64,000 nt of DNA from Croceibacterium ferulae (GCF_003660445.1 NZ_QZVQ01000003.1:124001-188000); one strand, 5' to 3'; positions 54,363 through 63,849 are shown, counted from the first letter of the stretch. The notes: generated from the sequence alone by a model not told the origin. Translations and numbers: made by a program.

Positions 54363-54377
54363 CTGGGAGAGATCGGC

Positions 54378-56759
54378 ATGAAGATTACCCGGCGCAACTG
54401 CCTGGCCGGCGCGGCAACCGTGGCGATCTGCGCGATGTGGCTGCCTGCGAATGCGCAGATCGTCACCCCCAGGCTGCCGATCAGGGCGCGTCCCCTGCCG
54501 CTGACCGATGTGCGGCTGCTGCCGTCCGACTTCGCCACGGCGGTGGAGGTCAATACCGACTACCTGCTGTCGCTGGATGCGGATCGTTTCCTGCACAATT
54601 TCCGCAAATATGCCGGGCTGGAACCGCGCGCGCCCATCTATGGCGGCTGGGAATCCGACACGATCGCCGGCCACACCCTGGGCCATTACATCACCGCGCT
54701 GGTGCTGGTGTGGCAGCAGACCGGCAATGCGGAATGCCGCCGCCGCGCCGATTACATCGTGGACGAGCTGGCCGCATGCCAGGCGCAGCGGAGCGACGGC
54801 TATATCGGCGCGCTGGGGCGCAAGCGGAAGGACGGCACGATCGTCGACGGGCAGGAGATCTTCCCGGAGGTGATGCGGGGCGAGATCAAGTCCGGCGGCT
54901 TCGACCTCAACGGATCATGGTCGCCGCTCTACACCGTGCACAAATATTTCGCCGGCCTGCTGGATGTGCATGCCGCTTGGGGCAATGCCCGCGCGCTGCA
55001 GGTGGCGACCGGGCTGGGCGGGTATTTCGAACGGGTCTTCAGCGCGCTGGACGATGCGCAGCTGCAGGAGATGCTCAACACCGAATATGGCGGGCTGAAC
55101 GAAAGCTATGCCGAGCTGTATGCCCGCACCGGCGATGCCCGCTGGCTTCGCGTGGCGGAGCGGATCTACGACAACAAGGTGCTGGACCCGCTGGTGGCGG
55201 GGGAAGACAAGCTGGCCAATTTCCACGCCAACACGCAGGTGCCCAAGCTGATCGGGCTGGCGCGCATCCACGAACTGACCGGAGATCCCGACCCGGGCCG
55301 CGCGGCACGCTTCTTCTGGGATCGGGTGACGCAGCATCACAGCTACGTCATCGGCGGCAATGCGGACCGGGAATACTTCTTCGAGCCCGACACGGTGGCA
55401 CTGCACATCACCGAGGCGACGTGCGAACATTGCAACACCTACAACATGCTGCGGCTGACACGGTCGCTGTTCTCCTGGCAGCCGGATGGCGCCCTGTTCG
55501 ACTATTACGAACGCGCGCATCTCAACCATGTCCTGTCGGCCCATGATCCGTCCACCGGCGGCTTCACCTACATGACCCCGCTGATGAGCGGGACGGCGCG
55601 CGAATATTCGCAGCCGGGGGAGGATTCCTTCTGGTGCTGCGTCGGATCGGGCATGGAAAGCCATTCCAAGCACGGGGACTCCATCTTCTGGGAGGGCGAC
55701 GACACCTTGTTCGTCAACCTCTATATCCCCGCAACAGCGCGCTGGGCGGACAAGGGCGCGCTGCTGTCCATCGCCACGCAATATCCCTTCGAACCGGAGG
55801 TGCGCATCAGCCTGGACGAGGTGCGGCAAGGCCGGTTCCGGCTGGCGCTGCGGATCCCGGCCTGGGCCGGCGACAAGGCGGGCGTGACGGTCAATGGCGA
55901 GCCGGCCACCCCGGTCATGGCCAATGGCTATGCGATGCTGGACCGCCGCTGGCGCAAGGGCGACGTGGTCGGACTGACCCTGCCGCTCGACCTGAGGCTG
56001 GAAGGGGCGCCGGGCGCGCCGGACGTGGTGGCGGTGGTGCGCGGGCCGCTGGTGATGGCGGCCGACATGGGGCCCAAGGAAGTGGAGTTCACCGGGGTCG
56101 AGCCGGCCATGGTCGGCGATGATCCGCTGGCCGCCTTCGCCGCGCTGGTGTCGGACCGGCCGCGCTTCCGCGCCACCGGCGTGATCCGCCCCGCCGACCA
56201 GACCTTTGTCCCCTTCTACAGCCAGCATGACCGGCGCAGCGCGGTCTATTTCCGGCGCTTCACCGAAGCCGGCTGGCGCGATCAGGAGGCCGCCTTCCTG
56301 GCCGAACAGGCCCGCCAGCGCGACCTGGCGGCCCGATCCGTCGACATCATGCATCTGGGCGAGATGCAGCCCGAACGCGATCACCGGCTGGTGTCCGAGA
56401 TTTCCTATCCGGTGTCCTATCGCGGCCGCAACGGGCGCGACGCACGATCCGGCGGGTATTTCGAATTCGCCATGAAGGTGCGGCCGGGTCCGCTGCTGCT
56501 GCAGGCGACCTATTGGGGTGGGGAGCGGGAGCGCAGCTTCGACATCCTGGTCGATGACGTGAAGATCGCGACGCAGACGCTGAACCATGACGAGCCGGGC
56601 AGCTTCATCGATGTGGAATACAAGCTGCCGGAGGCGCTGACGGACGGCAAGGAAGAGGTGAAGGTCCGCTTCGTGCCGCATGATCGCAGCTCGGCCGGGC
56701 CGGTCTTCGGGGTGCGCCTGTTCACCGTCGCACCGGCCCCGCAGGCCAGCGACACATGA
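54378..56759 (+). CDS. Exported beta-L-arabinofuranosidase, GH127/GH146 (DUF1680) family
   Basis: 793-residue hydrolase likely to release L-arabinose from beta-linked arabinofuranosides, including those on hydroxyproline of plant extensins. TRRNCLAGAAT at the N-terminus suggests Tat export. The alpha/alpha barrel has WESDTIAGHTLGHY and the metal/thiol site of the family: Glu350-x-Cys352 in CEHCNTYNML, and Cys420-Cys421 in SFWCCVGSGMESH. C-terminal beta domains follow. GGGAGAG precedes the ATG at 54378. First gene of the operon; its stop overlaps the next start by 4 bp. Confidence 0.86.
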   Translation: MKITRRNCLAGAATVAICAMWLPANAQIVTPRLPIRARPLPLTDVRLLPSDFATAVEVNTDYLLSLDADRFLHNFRKYAGLEPRAPIYGGWESDTIAGHTLGHYITALVLVWQQTGNAECRRRADYIVDELAACQAQRSDGYIGALGRKRKDGTIVDGQEIFPEVMRGEIKSGGFDLNGSWSPLYTVHKYFAGLLDVHAAWGNARALQVATGLGGYFERVFSALDDAQLQEMLNTEYGGLNESYAELYARTGDARWLRVAERIYDNKVLDPLVAGEDKLANFHANTQVPKLIGLARIHELTGDPDPGRAARFFWDRVTQHHSYVIGGNADREYFFEPDTVALHITEATCEHCNTYNMLRLTRSLFSWQPDGALFDYYERAHLNHVLSAHDPSTGGFTYMTPLMSGTAREYSQPGEDSFWCCVGSGMESHSKHGDSIFWEGDDTLFVNLYIPATARWADKGALLSIATQYPFEPEVRISLDEVRQGRFRLALRIPAWAGDKAGVTVNGEPATPVMANGYAMLDRRWRKGDVVGLTLPLDLRLEGAPGAPDVVAVVRGPLVMAADMGPKEVEFTGVEPAMVGDDPLAAFAALVSDRPRFRATGVIRPADQTFVPFYSQHDRRSAVYFRRFTEAGWRDQEAAFLAEQARQRDLAARSVDIMHLGEMQPERDHRLVSEISYPVSYRGRNGRDARSGGYFEFAMKVRPGPLLLQATYWGGERERSFDILVDDVKIATQTLNHDEPGSFIDVEYKLPEALTDGKEEVKVRFVPHDRSSAGPVFGVRLFTVAPAPQASDT

Positions 56760-57802
56760 CCGGCCATCCGGCCGACGAACCGCCGGTCGCCCTGTCGATT
56801 GGCGAGGCGCGCGATCTGGCGCGGCGGGTGCTGGGCGCCTGTGGCCTGGCATCCGACCACGCGGCTGCGGTGGCGGAGACCATGGTGCGGGGGGAGCGGG
56901 ATGGCTGCACGTCGCACGGCCTCTACCGCCTGCTGGTCGCCGCCCGATCGGTGGAGCAGGGCGTCGCCGTGCCCGATGCGGTCCCGCAGGTGACGGAACC
57001 GGCGCCGGCGCTGGTGCGGGTGGATGGCGGGGGCGGCTTCGCGCAATTGCCGTTCGAACGCGGCATGCCGCTGCTGGTGGCCAAGGCCCGCCGCTATGGC
57101 ATCGCCGCCCTGGCACTGAACAATGCCGTCCATTTCGCGGCCCTGTGGCCGGAGGTCGAGGCGCTGGCGGAAGAAGGGCTGGTGGCGCTGGCCTTCACCC
57201 CCAGCCATGCCTGGGTCGCGCCCGAAGGGGGCACGCAGCCGGTCTTCGGCACCAATCCGATCGCCTTTGCCTGGCCCCGGCCGGGCCGCGCGCCGTTCGT
57301 GTTCGATTTCGCCACCAGCGCCGTGGCGCGCGGCGAGATCGAACTGCATCGCCGCGCCGGCAAGCCCGTTCCGCCTGACTGGGGCTATGATCCGCAGGGT
57401 CAGCCTTCCACCGATGCCGAGGCAGTGCTGGCCGGCGCCATGCGCACCTTCGGCGCGCACAAGGGCTCCGCCCTGGCGGCGATGGTGGAGCTGATCGCCG
57501 GCCCGCTGATCGGGGACATGACCAGCGCGGAATCGATGGCAGCCGATGAAGGGCGCGGCGGATCGCCGATCGGTGGCGAGCTGATCCTGGCGATCGACCC
57601 GGCCGGCTTCCTGGGCGCGGGCGTTTCCGACCATCTGGCGCGGGCGGAGGCGATGTTCGCCGCGATCGAACAACAGGGCGCCCGCTTGCCCGGCACCCGC
57701 CGGCTGGCCGCGCGCGCCCGTTCCGACACGCAGGGGCTTGCCATACCGGCGCAGGTGCACCGCGACATCATGCAGATACTGGAAGGAAGGCCCCCCAAAT
57801 GA
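56756..57802 (+). CDS. Ldh/MDH-family oxidoreductase (possible delta1-pyrroline-2-carboxylate reductase)
   Basis: NAD(P)-dependent enzyme of 348 residues from the malate/L-lactate dehydrogenase (YlbC/YiaK) family, unrelated to classical lactate dehydrogenases. GERDGCTSHGLYRL near residue 46 holds the catalytic His of the family; NNAVHFAALWPEVEALAEEG and the FGTNPIAFAWP loop are diagnostic. Family members reduce cyclic imino acids such as delta1-pyrroline-2-carboxylate, which fits the hydroxyproline genes downstream; sugar-acid or ureidoglycolate activities are alternatives. Coupled by ATGA overlaps to both neighbours. Confidence 0.82.
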   Translation: MTGHPADEPPVALSIGEARDLARRVLGACGLASDHAAAVAETMVRGERDGCTSHGLYRLLVAARSVEQGVAVPDAVPQVTEPAPALVRVDGGGGFAQLPFERGMPLLVAKARRYGIAALALNNAVHFAALWPEVEALAEEGLVALAFTPSHAWVAPEGGTQPVFGTNPIAFAWPRPGRAPFVFDFATSAVARGEIELHRRAGKPVPPDWGYDPQGQPSTDAEAVLAGAMRTFGAHKGSALAAMVELIAGPLIGDMTSAESMAADEGRGGSPIGGELILAIDPAGFLGAGVSDHLARAEAMFAAIEQQGARLPGTRRLAARARSDTQGLAIPAQVHRDIMQILEGRPPK

Positions 57803-59598
57803 TTGCACGCCATTACCGGATGGCGGGGGCTGCCGGCTCGCTGATGCTGGCCACGCTCGCCCTTCCCGCGTCGGCCCAGATGCCCGCGCCTGCCGCGCAA
57901 CAGGCGCCGGCCGCATCCGCGGCGGACCAGCGGTTCGAAGCCATCTACACCGACGAATATGCCTGGCGCCAGAGCCAGATGGGCGCGAACGAGGACACGC
58001 CCACTGGCGTCAAGGTCGTGCTGCCCGACGTCGGCCTGGCCGCGCAGGCTGATCGGCAGGCCCGCTGGGAGGAGACCGCCCGGCAACTGGCCGCGATCCC
58101 GCAAGCGGAGCTGTCACCGGAGAACCGCGTGAACCTCGCCGTCTATCAGGGCCAGATCGACGCGCTGCTGGCCGAACAGCGGTTCCGCGATTTCGAAAAG
58201 CCGTTCAATGCCGATACCAGCTTCTGGGGCAATCTGATCGGCTGGGCCGGGCGACCGCTGCGCGACCGGGCGGCGGCGGACAATTACCTGCAGATGCTGC
58301 GCGAACTGCCGCGCTATTACGACCAGCAGATCACCAACATGCGGGCGGGGCTGGCGCGCGGCTTCACCGCCCCGCAGGTGACACTGGCCGGCCGCGACAC
58401 GGCGATCGCCAACGTGGCCAGCGCCGGCAGCCCGGAACAGACCGCGTTCTGGCAGCCGCTGGCAGACCTGCCCGCCACCATCCCCGCCGCCGAGCAGGAC
58501 GAGCTGCGCAGCCAGGCCCGGCAACTGATCGCGGAGGGCGTCATCCCCGCCCATGCCGCATTGCTGACCTTCATGCGTGGCGAGTACGAGGACGGCGCGC
58601 GCACCACGCTGGCCGCCTATGCCCTGCCCGACGGCGAGGCCTATTACCGGTCCAAGATCCGCGAATTCGTGACGGTGGACCGCAGTGCGGAGGATATCCA
58701 CCAGACCGGCCTGGCGGAAATGGCACGCATCCGGTCACGCATGAACGAAGTCATGCAGCAGGTCGGGTTCGATGGCGACCTGCCCGCCTTCCTGAACTTC
58801 CTGCGCACCGATCCGCAATTCTACCCCAAGACGCCGGAAGAGCTGCTGTATCGCGCCGCCTGGATCGCCAAGACCTTTGACGGCAAGGCCGACCAGTTCT
58901 TCGGCCACCTCCCGCGCAGCCGCTTCGCCATCAAGCCGGTGCCCGACGACATCGCGCCGTTCTACACCGGGGGGCGCGGCGGGCCGGGGATCTATCTGGT
59001 CAACACCTATGACCTGCCCAGCCGCCCGTTCTATTCCCAGATCGCCCTGACCCTGCACGAAAGTGCGCCGGGCCATGCGATGCAGATGCCGCTGTCGCTG
59101 GAGAACGAAAGCCTGCCCGCCTTCCGCCGGGAGACCTACCTGTCCTTCTATGGCGAGGGCTGGGCGCTGTATTGCGAGGCGCTGGGCGAGGACATGGATA
59201 TGTACGAGACGCCGTACGACCTGTTCGGCATGCTCAGCTATCAGGCATGGCGCGCCTCGCGGCTGGTGGTGGACACCGGCATCCACGCCAAGGGGTGGAG
59301 CCGGGAACAGGCGCAGGATTACCTGCGCGACAACACCGCCATGTCGGAACACGAGATCGAGACGGAAGTGGACCGCTACATCTCGTGGCCCGGGCAGGCG
59401 CTGTCCTATTACATGGGCTATCTCGCCATTGCCGATGCCCGCCGCCGGGCGGAGGAGGCGCTGGGTCCCCGCTTCGATATCCGCGCCTTCCACGATGCCG
59501 TGCTGGCGCTGGGCGCGGTGCCGCTGCAGGTGATCGACACGCGGATCGACCAGCTGATCGCAGAGGGCGGCGCGGGCCCGTACACCACCGACGAATAG
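57799..59598 (+). CDS. Exported DUF885 peptidase-like protein (paralogue 2)
   Basis: 599 residues; signal peptide about 1-27 (LPASAQM). The metallopeptidase-like motif is His420-Glu421-x-x-Pro424-Gly-His426 in LHESAPGHA, followed by FYGEGWALYCEALGE and DRYISWPGQALSYYMGY. It is a clear paralogue of the protein at 47683, with the last 100 residues strikingly alike. The ATG overlaps the preceding stop codon. Its place between arabinofuranosidase/reductase genes and hydroxyproline genes suggests that it digests peptides from plant wall glycoproteins. Enzymatic activity is inferred. Confidence 0.86.
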   Translation: MIARHYRMAGAAGSLMLATLALPASAQMPAPAAQQAPAASAADQRFEAIYTDEYAWRQSQMGANEDTPTGVKVVLPDVGLAAQADRQARWEETARQLAAIPQAELSPENRVNLAVYQGQIDALLAEQRFRDFEKPFNADTSFWGNLIGWAGRPLRDRAAADNYLQMLRELPRYYDQQITNMRAGLARGFTAPQVTLAGRDTAIANVASAGSPEQTAFWQPLADLPATIPAAEQDELRSQARQLIAEGVIPAHAALLTFMRGEYEDGARTTLAAYALPDGEAYYRSKIREFVTVDRSAEDIHQTGLAEMARIRSRMNEVMQQVGFDGDLPAFLNFLRTDPQFYPKTPEELLYRAAWIAKTFDGKADQFFGHLPRSRFAIKPVPDDIAPFYTGGRGGPGIYLVNTYDLPSRPFYSQIALTLHESAPGHAMQMPLSLENESLPAFRRETYLSFYGEGWALYCEALGEDMDMYETPYDLFGMLSYQAWRASRLVVDTGIHAKGWSREQAQDYLRDNTAMSEHEIETEVDRYISWPGQALSYYMGYLAIADARRRAEEALGPRFDIRAFHDAVLALGAVPLQVIDTRIDQLIAEGGAGPYTTDE

Positions 59599-59623
59599 CT
59601 TTTGCCCTTGGCTTCGCAGCCGC

Positions 59624-59639
59624 AATATCGTATACGGTA
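59624..59639 (-). promoter_or_regulatory. Copy 3 of the GTATACGATATT-type element, dapA-family promoter
   Basis: Read on the minus strand, TACCGTATACGATATT matches copy 2 in 14 of 16 positions. It is 28 bp upstream of the DapA-family start codon. A further half-site, ACGATATT, lies at 59656-59663 next to the ribosome site. It indicates that the second part of this locus has its own promoter under the same control as the first. Confidence 0.6.
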
Positions 59640-59666
59640 CACGAAACAGAGCAGGACGATATTTCG

Positions 59667-60581
59667 ATGGCAATAGGTTGGAAGGGCGTATTCCCGGCAG
59701 TCACCACCCAGGTCCGCAGCGACCTGTCGCTGGACCTGGCGGATACCCAGCGCGTGGTGGACGATCTGGTCCGCGACGGCGTCACCGGCGTGATCGCGCT
59801 GGGCACGGTGGGGGAGAACAATTCCCTGGATCATGACGAGAAGGTGAAAGTCCTTTCCGCCATCGTGGAGGTTGTCGCCGGCCGGGTGCCCGTGATCACC
59901 GGCGTATCCGAATACGACACCCGCCGCGCCGTGCGCTACGCCCAGGCCGCGGAGAAGGCCGGCGCGGATGGCCTGATGCTGCTGCCGCCGATGGTCTATG
60001 TGACCAAGCCGCACGAGCTGGTCGCCCACTTCAAGGGCGTGGCCGAGCAGACCGGCCTGCCGATCATGCTGTACAACAATCCGCCCGCCTATCGCACGGT
60101 GATCGACCGCGAGGTGCTGACCGCCCTGGTGGACGTGGCCAACATCGTGGCGGTCAAGGAATCCGCGCCGGACACGCGCCGCTTCACCGACTTCCGCAAC
60201 GAATTCGGCGACCGATACGTGCTGTTCGCCGGGCTGGACGACGTGGCGCTGGAAGGGCTGTATCTGGGGGCGCAGGGCTGGGTGTCCGGCCTGACCAACG
60301 CCTTCCCGCGCGAATCCGTCGAACTGGTCGCCGCGTTCGAGCGGGGCGATCATGCCAAGGCGCTGGAGATCTATCGCTGGTTCATGCCGCTGCTGCACCT
60401 GGATGCGGATCATGATCTGGTGCAGTCGATCAAGCTGGCCGAACAGGTAATGGGCCGCGGGTCCGAACGCGTCCTGCCGCCGCGGCTTGTGCTGCAGGGC
60501 GAACGCCGGGCAGAAGTGATCGCGATGGTGGAAAAGGCGGCGGCGACCCGTCCGGACCTCGCCATCGCCAAGGCAGCCTGA
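59667..60581 (+). CDS. DapA-family aldolase/deaminase (candidate hydroxypyrroline carboxylate deaminase)
   Basis: Class I, Schiff-base enzyme of the dihydrodipicolinate synthase family, 304 residues. LGTVGENNSL, catalytic Lys164 in VAVKESAPD and Tyr136 in LYNNPPAY are in the expected places. Next to a hydroxyproline epimerase candidate it is most simply the 4-hydroxy-delta1-pyrroline-2-carboxylate deaminase (LhpC/HypD type) that yields alpha-ketoglutarate semialdehyde. A keto-deoxy sugar-acid aldolase or dehydratase is the main alternative. GCAGGACG precedes the ATG. Its promoter carries copy 3 of the shared element. Confidence 0.8.
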   Translation: MAIGWKGVFPAVTTQVRSDLSLDLADTQRVVDDLVRDGVTGVIALGTVGENNSLDHDEKVKVLSAIVEVVAGRVPVITGVSEYDTRRAVRYAQAAEKAGADGLMLLPPMVYVTKPHELVAHFKGVAEQTGLPIMLYNNPPAYRTVIDREVLTALVDVANIVAVKESAPDTRRFTDFRNEFGDRYVLFAGLDDVALEGLYLGAQGWVSGLTNAFPRESVELVAAFERGDHAKALEIYRWFMPLLHLDADHDLVQSIKLAEQVMGRGSERVLPPRLVLQGERRAEVIAMVEKAAATRPDLAIAKAA

Positions 60582-60592
60582 ACCGGGGGACC

Positions 60593-61591
60593 ATGCGGCA
60601 CACCTTCTTCTGCATCGACGGCCACACGGCCGGCAACCCCGTCCGCCTAGTGGCGGGCGGGGCGCCGCTGCTGAAGGGGGCCAGCATGTCCGAACGGCGG
60701 CAGGATTTCCTGTCGCGGTTCGACTGGATCCGTACCGGCCTGTGCTTCGAACCGCGCGGGCACGACATGATGTCTGGCGGGTTCCTGTACCCGCCGGTGG
60801 ACCCGGCCAACGATATCGGCATCCTGTTCATCGAGACCAGCGGCTGCCTGCCCATGTGCGGCCACGGCACGATCGGCATGGTGACCTTCGGGCTGGAACA
60901 CGGCCTGATCCAGCCCGCCATACCCGGCAGTCTGCGCGTGGAGGTGCCCGCGGGCACGATCGACATCGCCTATGAGACCGACGGACCCAAGGTCACGGCC
61001 GTGCGCATCACCAACGTGCCCGCCTATGTCGCGGCGCGCGGCATCACGGTGGATGTGGACGGCATCGGCCCGCTGACCGTGGATGTGTCCTATGGCGGCA
61101 ATTACTACGCCATCGTCGAACCGCAGGGCAATTACACGGGGCTGGACGATCTGGGCGCATCCCGCCTGATCGAACTGAGCGGCAAGCTGCGCGAAGCCGT
61201 GCGCGCGAAATACGAGCCCGTCCACCCGCTCGACCCCACGATCCGCGGCGTCAGCCATGTGCTGTGGGCGGACAGGCCCCGGCATGACGGGGCAGACGGG
61301 CGCAATGCGGTGTTCTATGGCGACAAGGCGATCGACCGCAGCCCGTGCGGCACCGGTACGTCGGCCCGGCTGGCGCATCTCGCGGCCACCGGGCGGCTGG
61401 CGGTGGGCGACAGCTTTGTCCACGAAAGCTACATCTGTTCGCGCTTCACCGGCCGGGTGGAGGCGGAGGTTATGCTGGACGGCCAGCCGGGCATCATCCC
61501 GTCCATCGAAGGATCGGCGGTTGCGACCGGGTTCAACACGATCTGGATCGACCGGGCGGACCCGTTCTGGGCCGGGTTCCAGGTCACGTGA
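60593..61591 (+). CDS. Proline racemase family, probable 4-hydroxyproline 2-epimerase
   Basis: Cofactor-free epimerase of 332 residues converting trans-4-hydroxy-L-proline to cis-4-hydroxy-D-proline. Both catalytic cysteines are present: Cys89 in MCGHGTIG and Cys252 in DRSPCGTGTSAR, which argues for an epimerase and against the trans-3-hydroxyproline dehydratase branch, where one is replaced. VSYGGNYYAIV and the C-terminal DPFWAGF agree with HypRE-type proteins. GGGGGA precedes the ATG, 11 bp after the DapA-family gene. It overlaps the peptidase gene (GTGA). The D-hydroxyproline dehydrogenase expected next is not in the window. Confidence 0.86.
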   Translation: MRHTFFCIDGHTAGNPVRLVAGGAPLLKGASMSERRQDFLSRFDWIRTGLCFEPRGHDMMSGGFLYPPVDPANDIGILFIETSGCLPMCGHGTIGMVTFGLEHGLIQPAIPGSLRVEVPAGTIDIAYETDGPKVTAVRITNVPAYVAARGITVDVDGIGPLTVDVSYGGNYYAIVEPQGNYTGLDDLGASRLIELSGKLREAVRAKYEPVHPLDPTIRGVSHVLWADRPRHDGADGRNAVFYGDKAIDRSPCGTGTSARLAHLAATGRLAVGDSFVHESYICSRFTGRVEAEVMLDGQPGIIPSIEGSAVATGFNTIWIDRADPFWAGFQVT

Positions 61592-63849
61592 GGGGGCTGC
61601 AGCGCCTGTTGCTGGCCGCCGCGATGGCCGCCGCGCTGCCCGCATCCATCGTCCGGGCCGAACCCACGGCCGAGCAGGTCCGGCAATCCGTGAACCTGCG
61701 GGAAGACTGGCAATATCTCACGCGGGAGATCGCGTGGCCGGCGGTCTGGACGCCCGATGGCGGCGCCTTCACCTACCGCAAGACGGTGGCGGGCGGCTTC
61801 GCCTTCGAGACGTTCGATGCCGCCACGCGGGCCAAGGCGCCCGCCTTCGATCACCAGCGGCTGGCCGCCGCGCTGGCGCTGGCGATGGGGCAGGATGTGG
61901 CGGCGCTGCGCCTGCCGTTCGACCAGTTCGCCTATGGCGATGACCAGCTGACGATCGCCTTCACGGCGGGCGACGGGCGCTGGCAATGCAGCCTGGCCGA
62001 GTACCTGTGCGCGCCGCAGAACCGTGCCGGCCGGCCGCGCGCCTTTGGCGTGGTGCGCGACCTGTCCGTTCCGGCGGACAACCACCCGCGCCGCTCGCCC
62101 GATGGCCGGCTGGAGGCGCTGGTGGAAGGGGACAATCTGGTCGTCCGGCAGGCGGATGGCAGCGCGCCCGTGCAGCTGAGCCAGGACGGATCGACCGGCG
62201 AGTTCTACGACCCCGAGACGATCGCCTGGTCGCCCGACAGCCGGCACCTGATGATCTATCGCGTGCGCCCCGGCTTCCCGCGCCAGGTGCTGCGCGTGGT
62301 CGCCGCGCCGGAGGATCAGCTGCAGCCTGCACTGAACACGCAGCTCTACCCCAAGCCCAGCGATCCCGTGGATCTGGAACAGCCGGTGCTGTTCGATGTG
62401 ACGACCGGCCGGCAGATCGACATCGATCCGGCCCTGTTCCCCAACCCCTACTCCCTGTCGCCCCCCCGCTGGCGGCCGGACGGAAACAGCGTGGCGTTCG
62501 ACTATGTCCAGCGCGGGTTCGGGCAGGCGCGGATCATCGCGGTGGATGCGCAGACCGGTCGGGCCCACGCCGCGGTCACCGAGGATACCGACACCTTCGT
62601 CTATGCCGATCGCCGCTTCGCGCACGAGGTCGGGCCGGCAGGTGCGGAGATCGTCTGGGCGTCGGAGCGCGATGGTTGGAACCACCTGTATCTGATCGAC
62701 GGGCGCACCGGGCGGGTGAAGAACCGGATCACGCGCGGCGACTGGGTCGTGCGCGACGTGCTGCGGGTGGACGAGGACAAGCGGCAGATCTGGTTCGCCG
62801 CCAGCGGCATGAATGAAGGCGAAGACCCCTATTTCCGGCATTACTACCGCGTGGATTTCGACGGCCGCAACCTGGTGGCGCTGACGCCGGAGCCGGCGGA
62901 CCACTTCGCCACTCTGTCGCCCGATGGCACGCGGCTGGTCGATACGTACTCGCGCCCCGACCTGCCCAATGTGGCGGTGCTGCGCGACGCGGCGGACGGC
63001 ACGGCGATCGCCCCGGTGACGCAGGGCGATATCACGCAGCTGACGGCCGCCGGCTTCCGCCCGCCGGAAGTGTTCACCGCCAAGGGACGCGACGGGCAGA
63101 CCGACATCTGGGGGCTGGTCGTGCGCCCGCGCGATTATGACCCCGCGCGCCGTTACCCGGTGATCGAGAACATCTATGCCGGCCCGCATGACAGCTTCGT
63201 GCCCAAGCAGTTCTGGCCCTTCGGCTACCATTCCGGCGGCGACAAGGTCATCGGCATGCAGGCGCTGGCCGATCTGGGCTTCATCGTGGTGCAGATCGAC
63301 GGGATGGGCACGGCCAACCGGTCCAAAGCGTTCCACGATGTCGCGTGGCACAATCTGAAGGATTCCGGCTTTCCGGACCGTATCGCCTGGCACCGGGCGC
63401 TGGCGGCACGCGACCCGTCCTACGATATCGAGCGGGTCGGCATCTACGGCGCCTCCGCCGGCGGGCAGAGCACGCTGAACGCGCTGCTGTTCCACAATGA
63501 TTTCTACAAGGCGGGCGTCGCCTATGCGGGGTGTTACGACAACCGCATGGACAAGATCAGCTGGAACGAACAGTGGCTCGGCTGGCCGGTGAACGACAGC
63601 TATGCCGCGGCCTCGGGCGTGGACAACGCCCCGCTGCTGCAGGGCGACCTGCTGCTGATCGTGGGGGAGCAGGACAGCAATGTGGACCCGGCCTCCACCA
63701 TGCAGGTGGTCGATGCGCTGATCCGGGCCGACAAGGACTTCGACCTGCTGGTCGTCCCCGGCGGCGAACACAGTGTGGGCCGGTCGAGCGGCCCGATCGA
63801 CTATGTCACGCGGCGCCAGTTCGAGTTCTTCGTGCGCGCCCTGCAATAG
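61588..63849 (+). CDS. Exported S9B peptidase, dipeptidyl peptidase IV-like
   Basis: Serine exopeptidase of 753 residues expected to remove X-Pro (or X-Ala) dipeptides from peptide ends in the periplasm. Signal peptide about 1-24. The seven- or eight-bladed propeller occupies about 60-480, then the hydrolase domain with Ser623 in GASAGGQ, Asp696 in GEQDSNVDP and His728 in GGEHSVG. GTG start overlapping the epimerase stop codon. Proline-directed specificity suits hydroxyproline-rich plant proteins. The operon continues into the gene at 63875. Confidence 0.9.
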   Translation: MRGLQRLLLAAAMAAALPASIVRAEPTAEQVRQSVNLREDWQYLTREIAWPAVWTPDGGAFTYRKTVAGGFAFETFDAATRAKAPAFDHQRLAAALALAMGQDVAALRLPFDQFAYGDDQLTIAFTAGDGRWQCSLAEYLCAPQNRAGRPRAFGVVRDLSVPADNHPRRSPDGRLEALVEGDNLVVRQADGSAPVQLSQDGSTGEFYDPETIAWSPDSRHLMIYRVRPGFPRQVLRVVAAPEDQLQPALNTQLYPKPSDPVDLEQPVLFDVTTGRQIDIDPALFPNPYSLSPPRWRPDGNSVAFDYVQRGFGQARIIAVDAQTGRAHAAVTEDTDTFVYADRRFAHEVGPAGAEIVWASERDGWNHLYLIDGRTGRVKNRITRGDWVVRDVLRVDEDKRQIWFAASGMNEGEDPYFRHYYRVDFDGRNLVALTPEPADHFATLSPDGTRLVDTYSRPDLPNVAVLRDAADGTAIAPVTQGDITQLTAAGFRPPEVFTAKGRDGQTDIWGLVVRPRDYDPARRYPVIENIYAGPHDSFVPKQFWPFGYHSGGDKVIGMQALADLGFIVVQIDGMGTANRSKAFHDVAWHNLKDSGFPDRIAWHRALAARDPSYDIERVGIYGASAGGQSTLNALLFHNDFYKAGVAYAGCYDNRMDKISWNEQWLGWPVNDSYAAASGVDNAPLLQGDLLLIVGEQDSNVDPASTMQVVDALIRADKDFDLLVVPGGEHSVGRSSGPIDYVTRRQFEFFVRALQ

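Noticed and set aside
17057-59641. TATACGGTACA occurs identically in the TetR operator (17057-17067) and the dapA-family promoter (59631-59641)
   Set aside because: Only one half of the TetR palindrome is present at the second place; the match arises because both sites contain GTATAC/GTAC cores.
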